A stretch of DNA of 64,000 nucleotides from an uncultured Lachnospiraceae bacterium (GTDB taxonomy: Bacteria; Bacillota; Clostridia; Lachnospirales; Lachnospiraceae), in contig UQDA01000013.1 of assembly GCA_900539715.1 (NCBI GenBank), positions 1-64,000 on the forward strand, given 5' to 3'. Under the pieces are notes generated by a model. It ran no database searches, had not been told where the DNA came from, and worked only from the letters and a program-made list of their open reading frames with translations. The translations under genes were made by a program, and so were the position numbers. Positions 40,953-50,261 of this stretch are shown here, piece after piece (within the stretch, counting starts at the first letter, position 1; every line of letters begins with the position of its first letter).

Positions 40953-40967
40953 GCTGCCGCTTTTTTT
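40929..40967. terminator. Bidirectional terminator after the VanZ-like gene
   Basis: A 7-base stem (CGGCAGC with GCTGCCG) encloses a second pairing (ACGAA/TTCGT), with T runs on both strands. It overlaps the end of the VanZ-like reading frame. Confidence 0.88.
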
Positions 40968-40973
40968 AATCCT

Positions 40974-41618
40974 TTATTCCCAGACCGCCGTCAAAACATG
41001 CTCTCCGGTCATCGTCACGACCGTCTCCGCCGTAATCTTTTCACCGCTGTAATACCAGCCGGCAAATTCAGCTCCCTCTTTTTCAGGGACCGGCAGCTCC
41101 CCATAGCTTTCCCCAAAAACCACCTCTGCCATTTCCACTGTTTCAGAGCCGTTTACCGTTCCGCCGTCCGTATCAAAACGCACCGGAATCTTTGCCGGAG
41201 TCCACACCGCGGTCAGCGTCATATCCCCCTGTACCTTATCCGCCCCAAAATCCCAGAAAAGGGGTTCTTCGCCGCCAACTGACCAGCCGCCGAAATCATA
41301 TCCCGGGCGCATCGGTTCTTCCGGTTCTGTCACAAGCTCGCCGTGACGCAGCTTCTGCTGCGCAACCTCGCTCCCGCCGCCCGTTTCAAAGGTTACATAA
41401 AATCCACCAGTAATCGTAAAAAAGATTATCATCCCCACTATTACAACGACCACGACTGCAATAAATCCGTCCAACAGTCTGATGGGGACATCCTTGCTCC
41501 CGTATATCCCACGTCCGAACCAGCGTTTTTTTATCATCGGATTTTCTTCCGGAACGCTTTGTACGTCAGATATTTCCTCTTTTTCTTCCAGTCCGTTTTC
41601 TTTCAAATCCATTTTCAT
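40974..41618 (-). CDS. Membrane-anchored InlB B-repeat (Listeria-Bacteroides repeat) protein
   Basis: The 214-residue protein has a charged cytoplasmic N-terminus (about 1-50), one membrane helix (about 51-72), and two extracellular InlB B-type repeats of roughly 70 residues, each ending in a T-A-V-W motif. Such repeats are beta-grasp modules of surface proteins. There is no sortase signal, so the protein is held by its helix. Start ATG 41618 is preceded by GGGAG; ATG 41612 is also possible. The binding partner is unknown. It follows mglC after a strong terminator. Confidence 0.8.
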   Translation of the reverse strand: MKMDLKENGLEEKEEISDVQSVPEENPMIKKRWFGRGIYGSKDVPIRLLDGFIAVVVVVIVGMIIFFTITGGFYVTFETGGGSEVAQQKLRHGELVTEPEEPMRPGYDFGGWSVGGEEPLFWDFGADKVQGDMTLTAVWTPAKIPVRFDTDGGTVNGSETVEMAEVVFGESYGELPVPEKEGAEFAGWYYSGEKITAETVVTMTGEHVLTAVWE

Positions 41619-41682
41619 CAAACTCCCAGCCGTTTCTCTTTTTGCATCAAACGCCGCCGCATTGTGCGGACCGGCTTATCGA

Positions 41683-41735
41683 ATCAAACAGACTCCGGAG
41701 TCTGCATTCCTTGCGCTCCCCGGAGTCTGTTTGAT
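41683..41735. terminator. Long hairpin after mglC
   Basis: A perfect 16-base stem (41683-41698 with 41720-41735) sits three bases beyond the mglC stop. T runs are weak on the minus strand, and five Ts follow on the plus strand. It probably terminates or stabilises the mgl transcript. Confidence 0.75.
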
Positions 41736-41737
41736 TT

Positions 41738-42808
41738 TTACTTTCTTACCAGATACTTTCTCATATCGATTGCACAGGCAACCAGAATGATAAGACCCTT
41801 TATCACATACTGCATGTTCATGTTGATGGACAGGAAGTTCAGCGCAACGAAGATGATACGCAGCAGGAACACGCCCATCACGACGCCGCTTATCTTACCG
41901 GTACCGCCGACGAACGATACGCCGCCGATAACACACGCCGCAATCGCGTCACACTCATAGTTTAATCCGGTAGCAGCCGTATTGGAACCGATACGCGCAG
42001 ACTCGATAAAACCTGTGATACCGTACATCATACCAGCCAGCATATGTACAAGGATAGTCGTGCGCATTACATTTACGCCGGATACGTTTGCAGCTTCCGG
42101 ATTGGAACCCACTGCAAACATGTTCTTACCAAAGGTCGTCTTGTTCCAGATAAACCACATCAGCACAACGACTGCAAGACCCATCCATACATAGTTCGGA
42201 ATCGCAACTCCGCCCACTTTCAGAATACTTCCGTTTACGAACTGCTTAAAGGAATCATCCAGACCGGAAAGAGGCTGTCCGTTATTACCGTTGATCATGA
42301 TATACATCAACAGGATACCATATACTATCAACTGTGTTGCCAGCGTTACAATGAATGGATGCAGCTGGAACTTTGCCACGAAAAATCCGTTAACCCATCC
42401 GACGATTGCACCGACTGCGATAACCGCCAGAATAACAAGCGGAATCGGCAGAGGCTTCATGTTCGGAAACATCTTTGACGCATAGTCCAGAGACTGCAGT
42501 AAAGATGCACTGATACATGCTGTCAGACCTACCACACGTCCTGCAGAAAGGTCTGTACCTGTCAGAACGATACATCCTGCAATACCACAGGCGATCGGCA
42601 GGTTTGCCGCAGAAAGGCTGATAATGTTTACAATAGAGTTCGTGGACAAAAACTTATGATTCTGTGTAAAGGTATAAATGATCGCAATGATCAGCAATAC
42701 ATACATTGCATTATTGATCGCGGTCTCTTTCCAGAAGGTCCTTTTGTCCTTAGCGTCAAGACTTTTATAATTGCTGTATTTCAGTTGCATATTTTTGATC
42801 GCATTCAT
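41738..42808 (-). CDS. mglC: Galactose/methyl-galactoside ABC permease MglC
   Basis: The 356-residue membrane protein of the ribose/galactose permease family (BPD_transp_2) has about ten helices and the motifs GCIVLTGTDLSAGRVVGL near 78-95 and NPEAANVSGVNV near 225. It forms the membrane channel for the MglA/MglB importer. It starts 15 bases after the mglA stop. Sugar choice (galactose, glucose or related) is inferred from MglB similarity. Confidence 0.92.
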   Translation of the reverse strand: MNAIKNMQLKYSNYKSLDAKDKRTFWKETAINNAMYVLLIIAIIYTFTQNHKFLSTNSIVNIISLSAANLPIACGIAGCIVLTGTDLSAGRVVGLTACISASLLQSLDYASKMFPNMKPLPIPLVILAVIAVGAIVGWVNGFFVAKFQLHPFIVTLATQLIVYGILLMYIMINGNNGQPLSGLDDSFKQFVNGSILKVGGVAIPNYVWMGLAVVVLMWFIWNKTTFGKNMFAVGSNPEAANVSGVNVMRTTILVHMLAGMMYGITGFIESARIGSNTAATGLNYECDAIAACVIGGVSFVGGTGKISGVVMGVFLLRIIFVALNFLSINMNMQYVIKGLIILVACAIDMRKYLVRK

Positions 42809-42823
42809 CCTGAAAAACCCCCT

Positions 42824-44323
42824 TTATACATATTTCGCAGCAAGCGTCATGATTTCCTCCTGAGAGGTCGTTGCCGCGTTGACTTCACCGGCAAGCCTGC
42901 CGCCGGACATGACAAGGATTCTGTCGCAGATGCCCAGAAGCTCCGGCATTTCGGAGGATACCACCATCACGATCTTTCCTTTGTTCGCCAAATCAATGAT
43001 CAACTGATAAATTTCGTATTTTGCGCCCACATCGATACCTCTTGTAGGCTCGTCCAACAGAAGCACCTCCGGCTCCGTCAAAAGCCAGCGTCCAAGGATG
43101 ACCTTCTGCTGGTTACCTCCGGAAAGTGTCCGTATCTTGGTCTGCTGTGTCGGCGTCTTCGTATGCATCGCGTCGATAGACCACTGCGTATCTTTCGCCA
43201 TCGACTTGTCGCTCAGGACAAATCCTCCCCGCAAATGCTTTTTCAGACTGGATATTACTGTATTTTCCCGAATATCCAGAATTCCGAAAATACCGGTCGC
43301 ACGCCGTTCCTCCGTCAGCATCGCAAATCCATTCCTGATGGATTCCCGCGCATTACGGTTTTTCACCTCTTTACCGTCCAGACGGATGGTTCCGCTCTTT
43401 CTCGTAGCAATACCGAAAATATTTTCCAGTGTCTCGGTTCTGCCGGAACCATCCAATCCTGCCAGACCGACAATCTCGCCTCTCTTTACTTTAAAGGACA
43501 CATCGTTTAACAGCGAGTACTGTGCTGTAAGATGCTCTACCTCCAACGCAACCTCTCCGGGCTTGTTTGTTTTGGGAGGGAACTGATTGTTCAGCTCGCG
43601 CCCTACCATAAGACGGATGATTTCTTCTGTCGTCAGCTCTGCCGCAGGCCTTGTTGCAACCCATGTTCCGTCTCTCATAACGGTCACATCGTCCGCTATC
43701 CGCAAAATCTCCGCCATTTTATGTGAAATATAAATGATACCGCAGCCTCTGTCCCTGAGCATGTTGATAATCTTGAACAGATGCTCTACCTCCTGCTCCG
43801 TCAGGGACGATGTAGGCTCATCAAATACGATAACCTTGGAATGGAAGGATACCGCTTTTGCAATTTCAGCCATCTGTCTCTGGGATACGGGCATCGTGCT
43901 CATGACCCTTTTCGGATCCACATCTATCTCCAGCTCCTTGAACACATCCTTGGTATCCTGATACATTTTTTTCTCATTTACCATCACGCCCGCCACTTTC
44001 GGATAGCGGCCGAGCCAGATGTTGTCCATAACATTTCTTTTCAGCGCCTGATTTAATTCCTGATGTACCATGGCAACGCCGCTCTCCAGCGCTTCCTTGG
44101 AATTTTTAAAGTTTACTTCTTTCCCCTCCAGCAAAATCTGTCCGCTGTCTTTCTGATAGATACCGAACAGACATTTCATCAGGGTGGATTTGCCGGCTCC
44201 ATTTTCTCCCATCAGCGCATGTACAGTTCCCCGCCTCACTGTCAGGGATACATTATCCAGCGCCTTTACGCCCGGGAATTCTTTACAGATATCCTTCATT
44301 TCCAGCAAAATATCCTGTCCCAT
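42824..44323 (-). CDS. mglA: Galactose/methyl-galactoside ABC ATP-binding protein MglA
   Basis: This 499-residue protein has two ATPase halves, as usual for the MglA/RbsA class. The first has Walker A GENGAGKST near 37-45 and a Walker B region FDEPTSSL near 165. The second has a degenerate P-loop (GLDGSGRTE near 287) and LSGGNQQKV near 395. It begins ATG 44323 after AAGGAGG. Between mglB and mglA are a strong terminator (44406-44440) and a second hairpin, so mglA is expected to be made in smaller amounts than mglB. Confidence 0.95.
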   Translation of the reverse strand: MGQDILLEMKDICKEFPGVKALDNVSLTVRRGTVHALMGENGAGKSTLMKCLFGIYQKDSGQILLEGKEVNFKNSKEALESGVAMVHQELNQALKRNVMDNIWLGRYPKVAGVMVNEKKMYQDTKDVFKELEIDVDPKRVMSTMPVSQRQMAEIAKAVSFHSKVIVFDEPTSSLTEQEVEHLFKIINMLRDRGCGIIYISHKMAEILRIADDVTVMRDGTWVATRPAAELTTEEIIRLMVGRELNNQFPPKTNKPGEVALEVEHLTAQYSLLNDVSFKVKRGEIVGLAGLDGSGRTETLENIFGIATRKSGTIRLDGKEVKNRNARESIRNGFAMLTEERRATGIFGILDIRENTVISSLKKHLRGGFVLSDKSMAKDTQWSIDAMHTKTPTQQTKIRTLSGGNQQKVILGRWLLTEPEVLLLDEPTRGIDVGAKYEIYQLIIDLANKGKIVMVVSSEMPELLGICDRILVMSGGRLAGEVNAATTSQEEIMTLAAKYV

Positions 44324-44405
44324 CAAAAATGCGCCTCCTTTCCGTATAAAATAGTGCGTATGGCTATATTCTTTTATACGCGAGAAGCATTACACTTCCT
44401 CTCGT

Positions 44406-44440
44406 ATAAAAGAACGGCTGCCGTCCCCGACAGCCGTTCT
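44406..44440 (-). terminator. Attenuating terminator between mglB and mglA
   Basis: A 10-12-base GC-rich stem (AGAACGGCTG with CAGCCGTTCT) is followed by TTTTAT on the minus strand, inside the operon. A second, weaker hairpin follows at about 44374-44405. Confidence 0.85.
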
Positions 44441-44469
44441 CCTTTTGACACTTCAATATTGGATTACGG

Positions 44470-45669
44470 TCATTCTCCCGTATAAGCTGCATAAGGGATG
44501 AAAATCTTGTTGCTTACTTTTTCAGAGATATTGAAATCTTCTGTTTCAGCCATCAGCTCTTTGCCTGCGCCTACATTGCCTACCAGGTGAGCGATGCCGT
44601 TTGCCATACCTTCTGCATCCTGTTTGATGGTACCTGTCATCTTGCCGTCAGCGATCAGCTGTTTTGCAGCATCAGTAGCATCTACACCAAATACAGGAAT
44701 TGTTGTGCAGTCTTCTGTTCCAAGGTTATAGCCCTTATCATTTAATGCGGAGATTGCACCTTCTGCCATACCATCGTTATTGCAGATGATCAGCTCGATC
44801 ATGTTGCCGTTCTCTTCATTGTACTGAGCCAGGTTTGTGTTCATGTAGTTGTTTGCAGCGGTAGCGCTCCAGTTACCATCCTGGTCAACCTGATAGCAGT
44901 CAGTATTGGAAGCATCGAAGTACTCCAGTTCAGGCTTGCCGTTCTCAACCAGCACTTTGTTTGCATCCTCTACGCCGTACTGGGTTCTGTAAATCGCCTC
45001 AACGTTGCCCAGCTGACCCATGAACATTGCATAGCTGATCTTGCCGTCGCCGTTTAAATCAACTGTATCAAAATTCTCAACCAGGTAGTTACCGATCATT
45101 TCGCCCTGCATATGACCTGCTTCAGGAGCATCTGTTCCAACGAATGCACACTTGTCATAGCTGCCAAGTACTTTGCCTTCGTCCTCATCACCTTCAACCG
45201 CACGGTTAAAGAAGATTACCGGAACGCCTGCTGCGCTTGCCTTGTCAACGATAGACTGAGAAGCGTCAACAGAACCGGAGGTTACAATATTAACTACCAG
45301 CAGATTGCAGCCCTGAACGATAGCGGTATCGATCTGCTCGTTCTGTGTTGTCTGGTTGGAGTTACCGTCAAAGTTCTGGAATGTGATGCCTGCATCTGTC
45401 AGAGCTTTATCCAGTGCGGTACGAACGCTTGTGATGTAAGTATCGCTGTATGTGTAGTAGAACACGCCTACATTTAAGTCTTCCACCTTCTCTGCAGCCT
45501 CAGAAACCGCTTCTGCTACAGACTCAGCCTCGCCTGCTGCTGTAGAAGCTGCTGCCTCTGTTTCAGCGGGAGCCGCGGAATTACCTGTGCTCTGTGCGTT
45601 GCCGCCGCAGGCTGCAAGTCCCATTACCATGGCTGCTGTCATAACCAGTGCCAAAACTTTCTTTTTCAT
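44470..45669 (-). CDS. mglB: Galactose/glucose-binding lipoprotein MglB
   Basis: MglB is the high-affinity sugar-binding protein of the Mgl importer. The 399-residue protein has a lipoprotein signal with lipobox LAAC (Cys21), an alanine- and glutamate-rich linker (about 24-63), and a two-lobe Peripla_BP_4 domain. The EF-hand-like calcium site DLNGDGKIS near 205-213 is the hallmark of MglB. The ribosome site AAGGAGG is strong. The promoter region carries a 16-base inverted repeat directly next to the -10 element, and a three-gene sensor system lies upstream. Confidence 0.95.
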   Translation of the reverse strand: MKKKVLALVMTAAMVMGLAACGGNAQSTGNSAAPAETEAAASTAAGEAESVAEAVSEAAEKVEDLNVGVFYYTYSDTYITSVRTALDKALTDAGITFQNFDGNSNQTTQNEQIDTAIVQGCNLLVVNIVTSGSVDASQSIVDKASAAGVPVIFFNRAVEGDEDEGKVLGSYDKCAFVGTDAPEAGHMQGEMIGNYLVENFDTVDLNGDGKISYAMFMGQLGNVEAIYRTQYGVEDANKVLVENGKPELEYFDASNTDCYQVDQDGNWSATAANNYMNTNLAQYNEENGNMIELIICNNDGMAEGAISALNDKGYNLGTEDCTTIPVFGVDATDAAKQLIADGKMTGTIKQDAEGMANGIAHLVGNVGAGKELMAETEDFNISEKVSNKIFIPYAAYTGE

Positions 45670-45695
45670 ATACTATGTCCTCCTTGATATTTTGC

Positions 45696-45770
45696 GGGGA
45701 TTCCCCGCTGTTTTCTAAAAAAAATGACCTGTAAGATGCGTCTTTTGCGTTCTTGCATCTTACAAGTCAT
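45696..45770 (-). promoter_or_regulatory. Hairpins in the mglB leader
   Basis: A 16-base inverted repeat (45755-45770 with 45724-45739, one G-U) is followed by eight Ts. A second hairpin (GCGGGG-AAT-CCCCGC, 45696-45711) precedes the ribosome site. The first abuts the -10 element, so it could be an operator or a leader terminator. Confidence 0.65.
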
Positions 45771-45799
45771 ATTATAAAAATTGTATGAAAAAAAGTAAA
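45771..45799 (-). promoter_or_regulatory. Sigma-A promoter of mglBAC
   Basis: TTTACT (45799-45794), 17-base spacer, TATAAT (45776-45771). Two ATATTTTG direct repeats 11 bases apart (45844-45851 and 45855-45862) lie upstream and may bind the YesN-type regulator. Confidence 0.7.
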
Positions 45800-45917
45800 T
45801 TGAATAATCCACAACCTTTTTTATAAATTTCAATGATTTGTTCATATTTTGGAAATATTTTGTTTAAAATTCTCCTATGACCAGGTCGGGAGTGGTGTTT
45901 TTTACACCTCTCTCTCA

Positions 45918-46901
45918 CTAATCGAACGCGAACAGTATTTTCTGACACTCCTCTGAAAACATATTATCCCTGTTTACCATCGTCGTGGCCGTGTCCAGCT
46001 TCTCACCTGAAAGCTTCTGCCCCGTCAGAATCTGATATGCCTTTTCCACGCCAAGATAGCCCATCGCGTAGGGATTCTGCACGATAAGCGCGTCCACCTC
46101 GCCGGTCTCCAGCATTCCGACGCTGACTACATTTGAATCAAACGCCACCACCGTCGTCTTGTCTTTTATCCCCAGATCCCGAATCGCCCAGCCCACTCCG
46201 AGGCTCGTCCATTCGTTAAAGGTCGCGATAACGTTTATCTCCGGGCGCTCACGCCAAAGCTCCGATGTCTTTTGCCGCGCATCCTCCGTCGTGGAAAGTA
46301 CGTTTTTGGTTTCGATATACGCTACTCTTTCATCCTTTTCCACCACATCGCGAAAGCCCGCCTCCCGTTCCTGCCCATTTGCAGTCTTTTCATCAAAATT
46401 GACGATTCCAACATACAGCTTTTCCTCCGGACACAAAAGTGCTGCCCTGCCTGCCATCTGTCCCGCCGCATAATTATCCGTACTGATGCGGCACGATACC
46501 GCATCAGAATTCACATCGCTGTCGATCACCACGATCTTTATCCCTTTTTTTGCCGCTTCATCAATGGCCTTTGCATTTGCATTGTAATCCACCGCCGAAA
46601 AAACGATTGCCGAAACGCCGTCAGCAACAGCCTGCTCTATCATCCTGTTCTGCGTTTCATAATCCTCTTCCGTCTCCGGTCCCTGAAAGCTGAGTTCTAC
46701 ATTATATTCCGTTCCTGCCGCATTTGCGCCTGCAAATACAGATTTCCAAAATGCCGATTCCGTAGATTTTGCAATGACCGCCACCTTATATTTCTGAGCC
46801 GCCTGTCCTGACTTTTTCCGGACATAACCGAACAGGACCAGAGCGCAGGCCATCAGCAGCACTATGATGAACAGCAGCTTTGCTGCCCTCTTTTTATTCA
46901 T
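45918..46901 (-). CDS. Membrane-anchored sugar-binding sensor protein
   Basis: This 327-residue protein has one N-terminal membrane helix (about 8-27, no lipobox cysteine) and a Peripla_BP_4 sugar-binding domain (about 37-320; QNRMIEQAVADGVSAIVFS, NEWTSLGVGWAIRDLG). It overlaps the sensor kinase gene by four bases (ATGA). A binding protein locked to a kinase rather than a permease fits an extracellular sensor, as in the XylFII-LytS-YesN systems of clostridia. It lies directly upstream of mglBAC, so the likely ligand is the Mgl sugar. The calcium-site motif of MglB is absent. Confidence 0.85.
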   Translation of the reverse strand: MNKKRAAKLLFIIVLLMACALVLFGYVRKKSGQAAQKYKVAVIAKSTESAFWKSVFAGANAAGTEYNVELSFQGPETEEDYETQNRMIEQAVADGVSAIVFSAVDYNANAKAIDEAAKKGIKIVVIDSDVNSDAVSCRISTDNYAAGQMAGRAALLCPEEKLYVGIVNFDEKTANGQEREAGFRDVVEKDERVAYIETKNVLSTTEDARQKTSELWRERPEINVIATFNEWTSLGVGWAIRDLGIKDKTTVVAFDSNVVSVGMLETGEVDALIVQNPYAMGYLGVEKAYQILTGQKLSGEKLDTATTMVNRDNMFSEECQKILFAFD

Positions 46902-48616
46902 TCAACTGTATCCTCCCTTATCTTTGGCATATTGATGATTATTTTTGTCCCTTCGTCCAGCTCGCTCTCTATTGAAAGTCCGTACTGCTCCCCGAAATAT
47001 ATCCTTATCCTGTCATTCACATTTTTAATGCCGATGCCCGACTTATCTCCGGGTTCGTGATGCAATATCTGGCTGCACTGTTCCTCTGTCATCCCGACGC
47101 CGTTATCTTCCACTTCAAAGATGACTTCGCTGCCCCTCTCGTAAATGCGCACGATTATCTCCCCCTCATCTATCATGCGGTTTATCCCGTGATAGATCGC
47201 GTTTTCAATGAGCGGCTGCAATGTTATCTTATTGCAGTAATAGGATAAACAGTTTTCATCCACCTCAAATGAATAGGTAAATTGATTTTTGTAGCGGTAA
47301 TTTTGTATTTTCAAATAACTGCGGGCATGCTCCAGTTCCTTCTCGATGGGGATCAGCTCATGACCTTTGCTGATGCTGATACGGAACAGGCGCGCCAGGG
47401 CATTGACCATTTCTACAGCCTCCCTGCTTCGCTCCTCTTCACACATCCATGCAATGGAGTCCAGCGTATTATATAAAAAGTGCGGATTTATCTGCGCCTG
47501 CAGCGCCCGCAGCTCCGTCTTGCGCAAAGTTACCTCTTCATTTCTTACCTGCTCCATCAGCTTTTGTATTCTCGTCACCATGTGCGCAAATGATACGGAC
47601 AGCGTTTCTATCTCGCTTGCTCCTCGCACCGGCGCATAGGAAAAATCCTCCGCATTGGATTCAAACTGCTGCATCGCAGACGCAAGTCCCCTGATGGGAT
47701 GGAATATCATCCTTGAAAATACGAGACTGCTCACAAATGCCGCCAGTAAGACTGCCAGCAGAAGCGCTGCCACAAGAGCCGTCACTTCCCACAGCTTATC
47801 ATTTACCATTTCACTGACAAAGCTGATTCCGACTACCTTCCATCCATTTCCCTGTGCATCGGATACTGTACATATCGTCCCGTTTTCCGTCAGTGTCTCC
47901 CCTTCATAATCCTCAAGGAGTGTCCACTGCTCTTCCTTAAGCCCCGCATAGATAAGCTGCTGCTGCGGATGATAAATAAGATTTCCGTCCCTGTCCATGA
48001 TAAAGCAGTAGCCATGATATCCGATACCCACGTTGTCCACATATCCTGCAATAGCGGAAAATTGTGCATCCATCACTACAAGACGCTCCGTGCCGTCCGG
48101 ATCCTTCATCCGTTTGCAAACCGAAACAACCCACGGATAATGATTGACCAGAAGGCTTTCCGCATGTGGTCTGGAAACATAAAGGCTGCCGTTTTCCGTC
48201 TTCTCCGCCATTTCCGGCCCCCAGGAAAGATTACTCAGCAGCACTTCTTTCTGCTTCTGCTTTCCTGTCCAGCTCTCCAAAAGCCTGCCTGTTTCCAGAT
48301 CATAGCTCGTGACCGCCACCACATCCGTCCTTGACGAGACCAGATGGTTCAGCTCCTCCTGCCGGTTTTCGGACTGTGAAAAAATGCTTTCCGCCAGACC
48401 TATCCCATCCTCCAGCTCTTCCATATAGTTGTCAATGATGCCGGATACCTGCTTGACCGCCTGCTCTCCTGAAATTCTGGCGTTTTCCGTCACGCTCGTC
48501 CGGTATACTGCGAGAAATACGAGCATCCCGACCAAAAGCGATACGGATACCATCCCCATCACAAGAAGTATCATGACTGCCGAACTGGATATTTTTTTTC
48601 TTCCTTCTTTTTTCAT
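46898..48616 (-). CDS. Sensor histidine kinase, YesM (LytS-like) family
   Basis: The 572-residue membrane kinase has a first helix (about 12-36), an extracellular dCache-like domain (about 40-275), a second helix (about 283-307), a HAMP linker, then a His_kinase domain with the phosphoacceptor in INPHFLYNTLDSIAW and an ATPase domain with the N-box and DNGVGMTEEQ. It overlaps both neighbours by ATGA, giving a coupled regulator-kinase-binding-protein operon. It probably reads the sugar-bound state of the anchored binding protein. Confidence 0.93.
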   Translation of the reverse strand: MKKEGRKKISSSAVMILLVMGMVSVSLLVGMLVFLAVYRTSVTENARISGEQAVKQVSGIIDNYMEELEDGIGLAESIFSQSENRQEELNHLVSSRTDVVAVTSYDLETGRLLESWTGKQKQKEVLLSNLSWGPEMAEKTENGSLYVSRPHAESLLVNHYPWVVSVCKRMKDPDGTERLVVMDAQFSAIAGYVDNVGIGYHGYCFIMDRDGNLIYHPQQQLIYAGLKEEQWTLLEDYEGETLTENGTICTVSDAQGNGWKVVGISFVSEMVNDKLWEVTALVAALLLAVLLAAFVSSLVFSRMIFHPIRGLASAMQQFESNAEDFSYAPVRGASEIETLSVSFAHMVTRIQKLMEQVRNEEVTLRKTELRALQAQINPHFLYNTLDSIAWMCEEERSREAVEMVNALARLFRISISKGHELIPIEKELEHARSYLKIQNYRYKNQFTYSFEVDENCLSYYCNKITLQPLIENAIYHGINRMIDEGEIIVRIYERGSEVIFEVEDNGVGMTEEQCSQILHHEPGDKSGIGIKNVNDRIRIYFGEQYGLSIESELDEGTKIIINMPKIREDTVE

Positions 48617-50217
48617 ATCTCCTCCCCAGCGCTCTCCGCCATCTGTCTGCGCAGCGCATTGGGAGACAGTCCCGCATATTTTTTAAAGCAATAACTGAAA
48701 TAATGCTGATCGCTGTAGCCGCAGCTTTCCGAAATCTCCCGTATTTTTTTGTCCGTATGTAAAAGCTGCTGCCGCGCCTGTTCCATCCGCTGTCCGGTCA
48801 GATAATCCACAAAGCTCGAACCCGTCCGCTTTTTAATAAGGGCGCTCAGATAGTTCGGGCTCACCCCTATCTGCGAGCTCACGGAAACAAGGGAGATGTC
48901 CGGATCTGCAAACCCGTTCCGTATCATCAAAAGCGCCCGGTCGCAGGCATCCATACTGCTCTTTTGCTTTTCCTCGTCTATCTGTTCCATTGACATCAGA
49001 CAAAACTTCTTAAATGCCTCTGCCGCCTCCGGAAACGGTCTGTCCAGAAGTGTCAGCTGACGCGCCAGCAGTTCGCCCGAAAGCCCTCTGCCTTCCGTTT
49101 CACTGGAAACCGCATACTGCACGCGGCACACCGCCGACAAAAGCTCCAAAAGCAGGTAGCTTCTTTTTTCCCGCGCCGCCTTTTCCGTGGAAAGCTTTGC
49201 AAATTCCCGGTCCAGAAGCTCTTCTAACGCTTCCCTGTTTCCCGCACGCAAAAGCTCCTCTGCCAGAGCCGCTATCCGCATGACCTCTTCCATATCCGTT
49301 CCGCCGAAAGGCTCCTCGTCCGCGATGTAACGTATTCCTCCGCCTGTACGTCCCGTATAGCGCATCGCATTGACCGCCTCACGATAGGCTTCGTTAAGCC
49401 CTCCCAGCTCCGCAGTCTCACGACTTACGCCCATGCAACACGACAGACCCAATATCCTCTTTACGCTCTGCAAAATATCGTCGCACAGAATATGCAGATA
49501 CTTTTCAAAAGAAGCGGGTGTTGCGATCAGAAGCGCCACGATACGGTTTTCCGCAAAAAACACCTTATGCCGCGCATATTTTTCCAGTATCGTATCCATC
49601 GCATGCACATGCCCCGTCTCCGTACGGTTTGACCCGCTTTCATCCAAAAGCGTTACCGCCATGACAACGAAGCGGTTGACCCGCTCTCCCGCCTGTACAA
49701 GCCCCAGCTCCCGCGCTGTCTTATAAAGACGTTCTTCCCGTTCCTTATCCGAGCTGTCCTGAGACGAATCCATCAAAAGCGGCAGCAGGAATTCCTCTGC
49801 GCCCCCGGACTCTTTTTTACGCTGTGCAAACTCCGCAAATATCGTATCCAGCCGCCTCTTTATCTGCACGAGTTCCGCCGTCAGCTCTGCCATCGTGATA
49901 GGTTTTAACAGATAGCTGATAATGTTGTACTGTATCGCCTGCTGTGCATAGGTAAAATCATCATATCCGCTCAGAAAAGCAATCTGGGTCGCAGGACGCA
50001 CTTCCCTTACCTGCCGCGCCAGCTCTATCCCTGAAATAAACGGCATCCTGATATCCGTCAGCAAAAGATCCGGCTCCAGCCTGTCCACCAGCTCCAGCGC
50101 CTCGATTCCGTTTTCCGCTTCCCCGACTACCGAAAATCCTATCTCTTCCCAGTTGATACGCCGCACGATCGCACTGCGCAGTTCCTCTTCATCATCTGCA
50201 ACTACAATTGTATACAT
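48613..50217 (-). CDS. Response regulator, YesN family (REC plus AraC-type HTH)
   Basis: The 534-residue protein has an N-terminal receiver domain (about 1-120) with the acidic pair in VVADDEEE and the phosphorylated Asp in LLLTDIRMP, a long middle region, and two AraC-type helix-turn-helix motifs at the end (about 430-530; VSSQIGVSPNYLSALIKK and ISESCGYSDQHYFSYCFKK). It should activate mglBAC when phosphorylated. I chose the ATG at 50217 that starts MYTIVVADDE; one four codons upstream is possible. It begins 44 bases after the spoVAA stop with no clear promoter between. Confidence 0.92.
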   Translation of the reverse strand: MYTIVVADDEEELRSAIVRRINWEEIGFSVVGEAENGIEALELVDRLEPDLLLTDIRMPFISGIELARQVREVRPATQIAFLSGYDDFTYAQQAIQYNIISYLLKPITMAELTAELVQIKRRLDTIFAEFAQRKKESGGAEEFLLPLLMDSSQDSSDKEREERLYKTARELGLVQAGERVNRFVVMAVTLLDESGSNRTETGHVHAMDTILEKYARHKVFFAENRIVALLIATPASFEKYLHILCDDILQSVKRILGLSCCMGVSRETAELGGLNEAYREAVNAMRYTGRTGGGIRYIADEEPFGGTDMEEVMRIAALAEELLRAGNREALEELLDREFAKLSTEKAAREKRSYLLLELLSAVCRVQYAVSSETEGRGLSGELLARQLTLLDRPFPEAAEAFKKFCLMSMEQIDEEKQKSSMDACDRALLMIRNGFADPDISLVSVSSQIGVSPNYLSALIKKRTGSSFVDYLTGQRMEQARQQLLHTDKKIREISESCGYSDQHYFSYCFKKYAGLSPNALRRQMAESAGEEI

Positions 50218-50261
50218 CTTCCCTCTCATTCCGCTGCCAACGCAGCTGTTCCTTTGTACTT

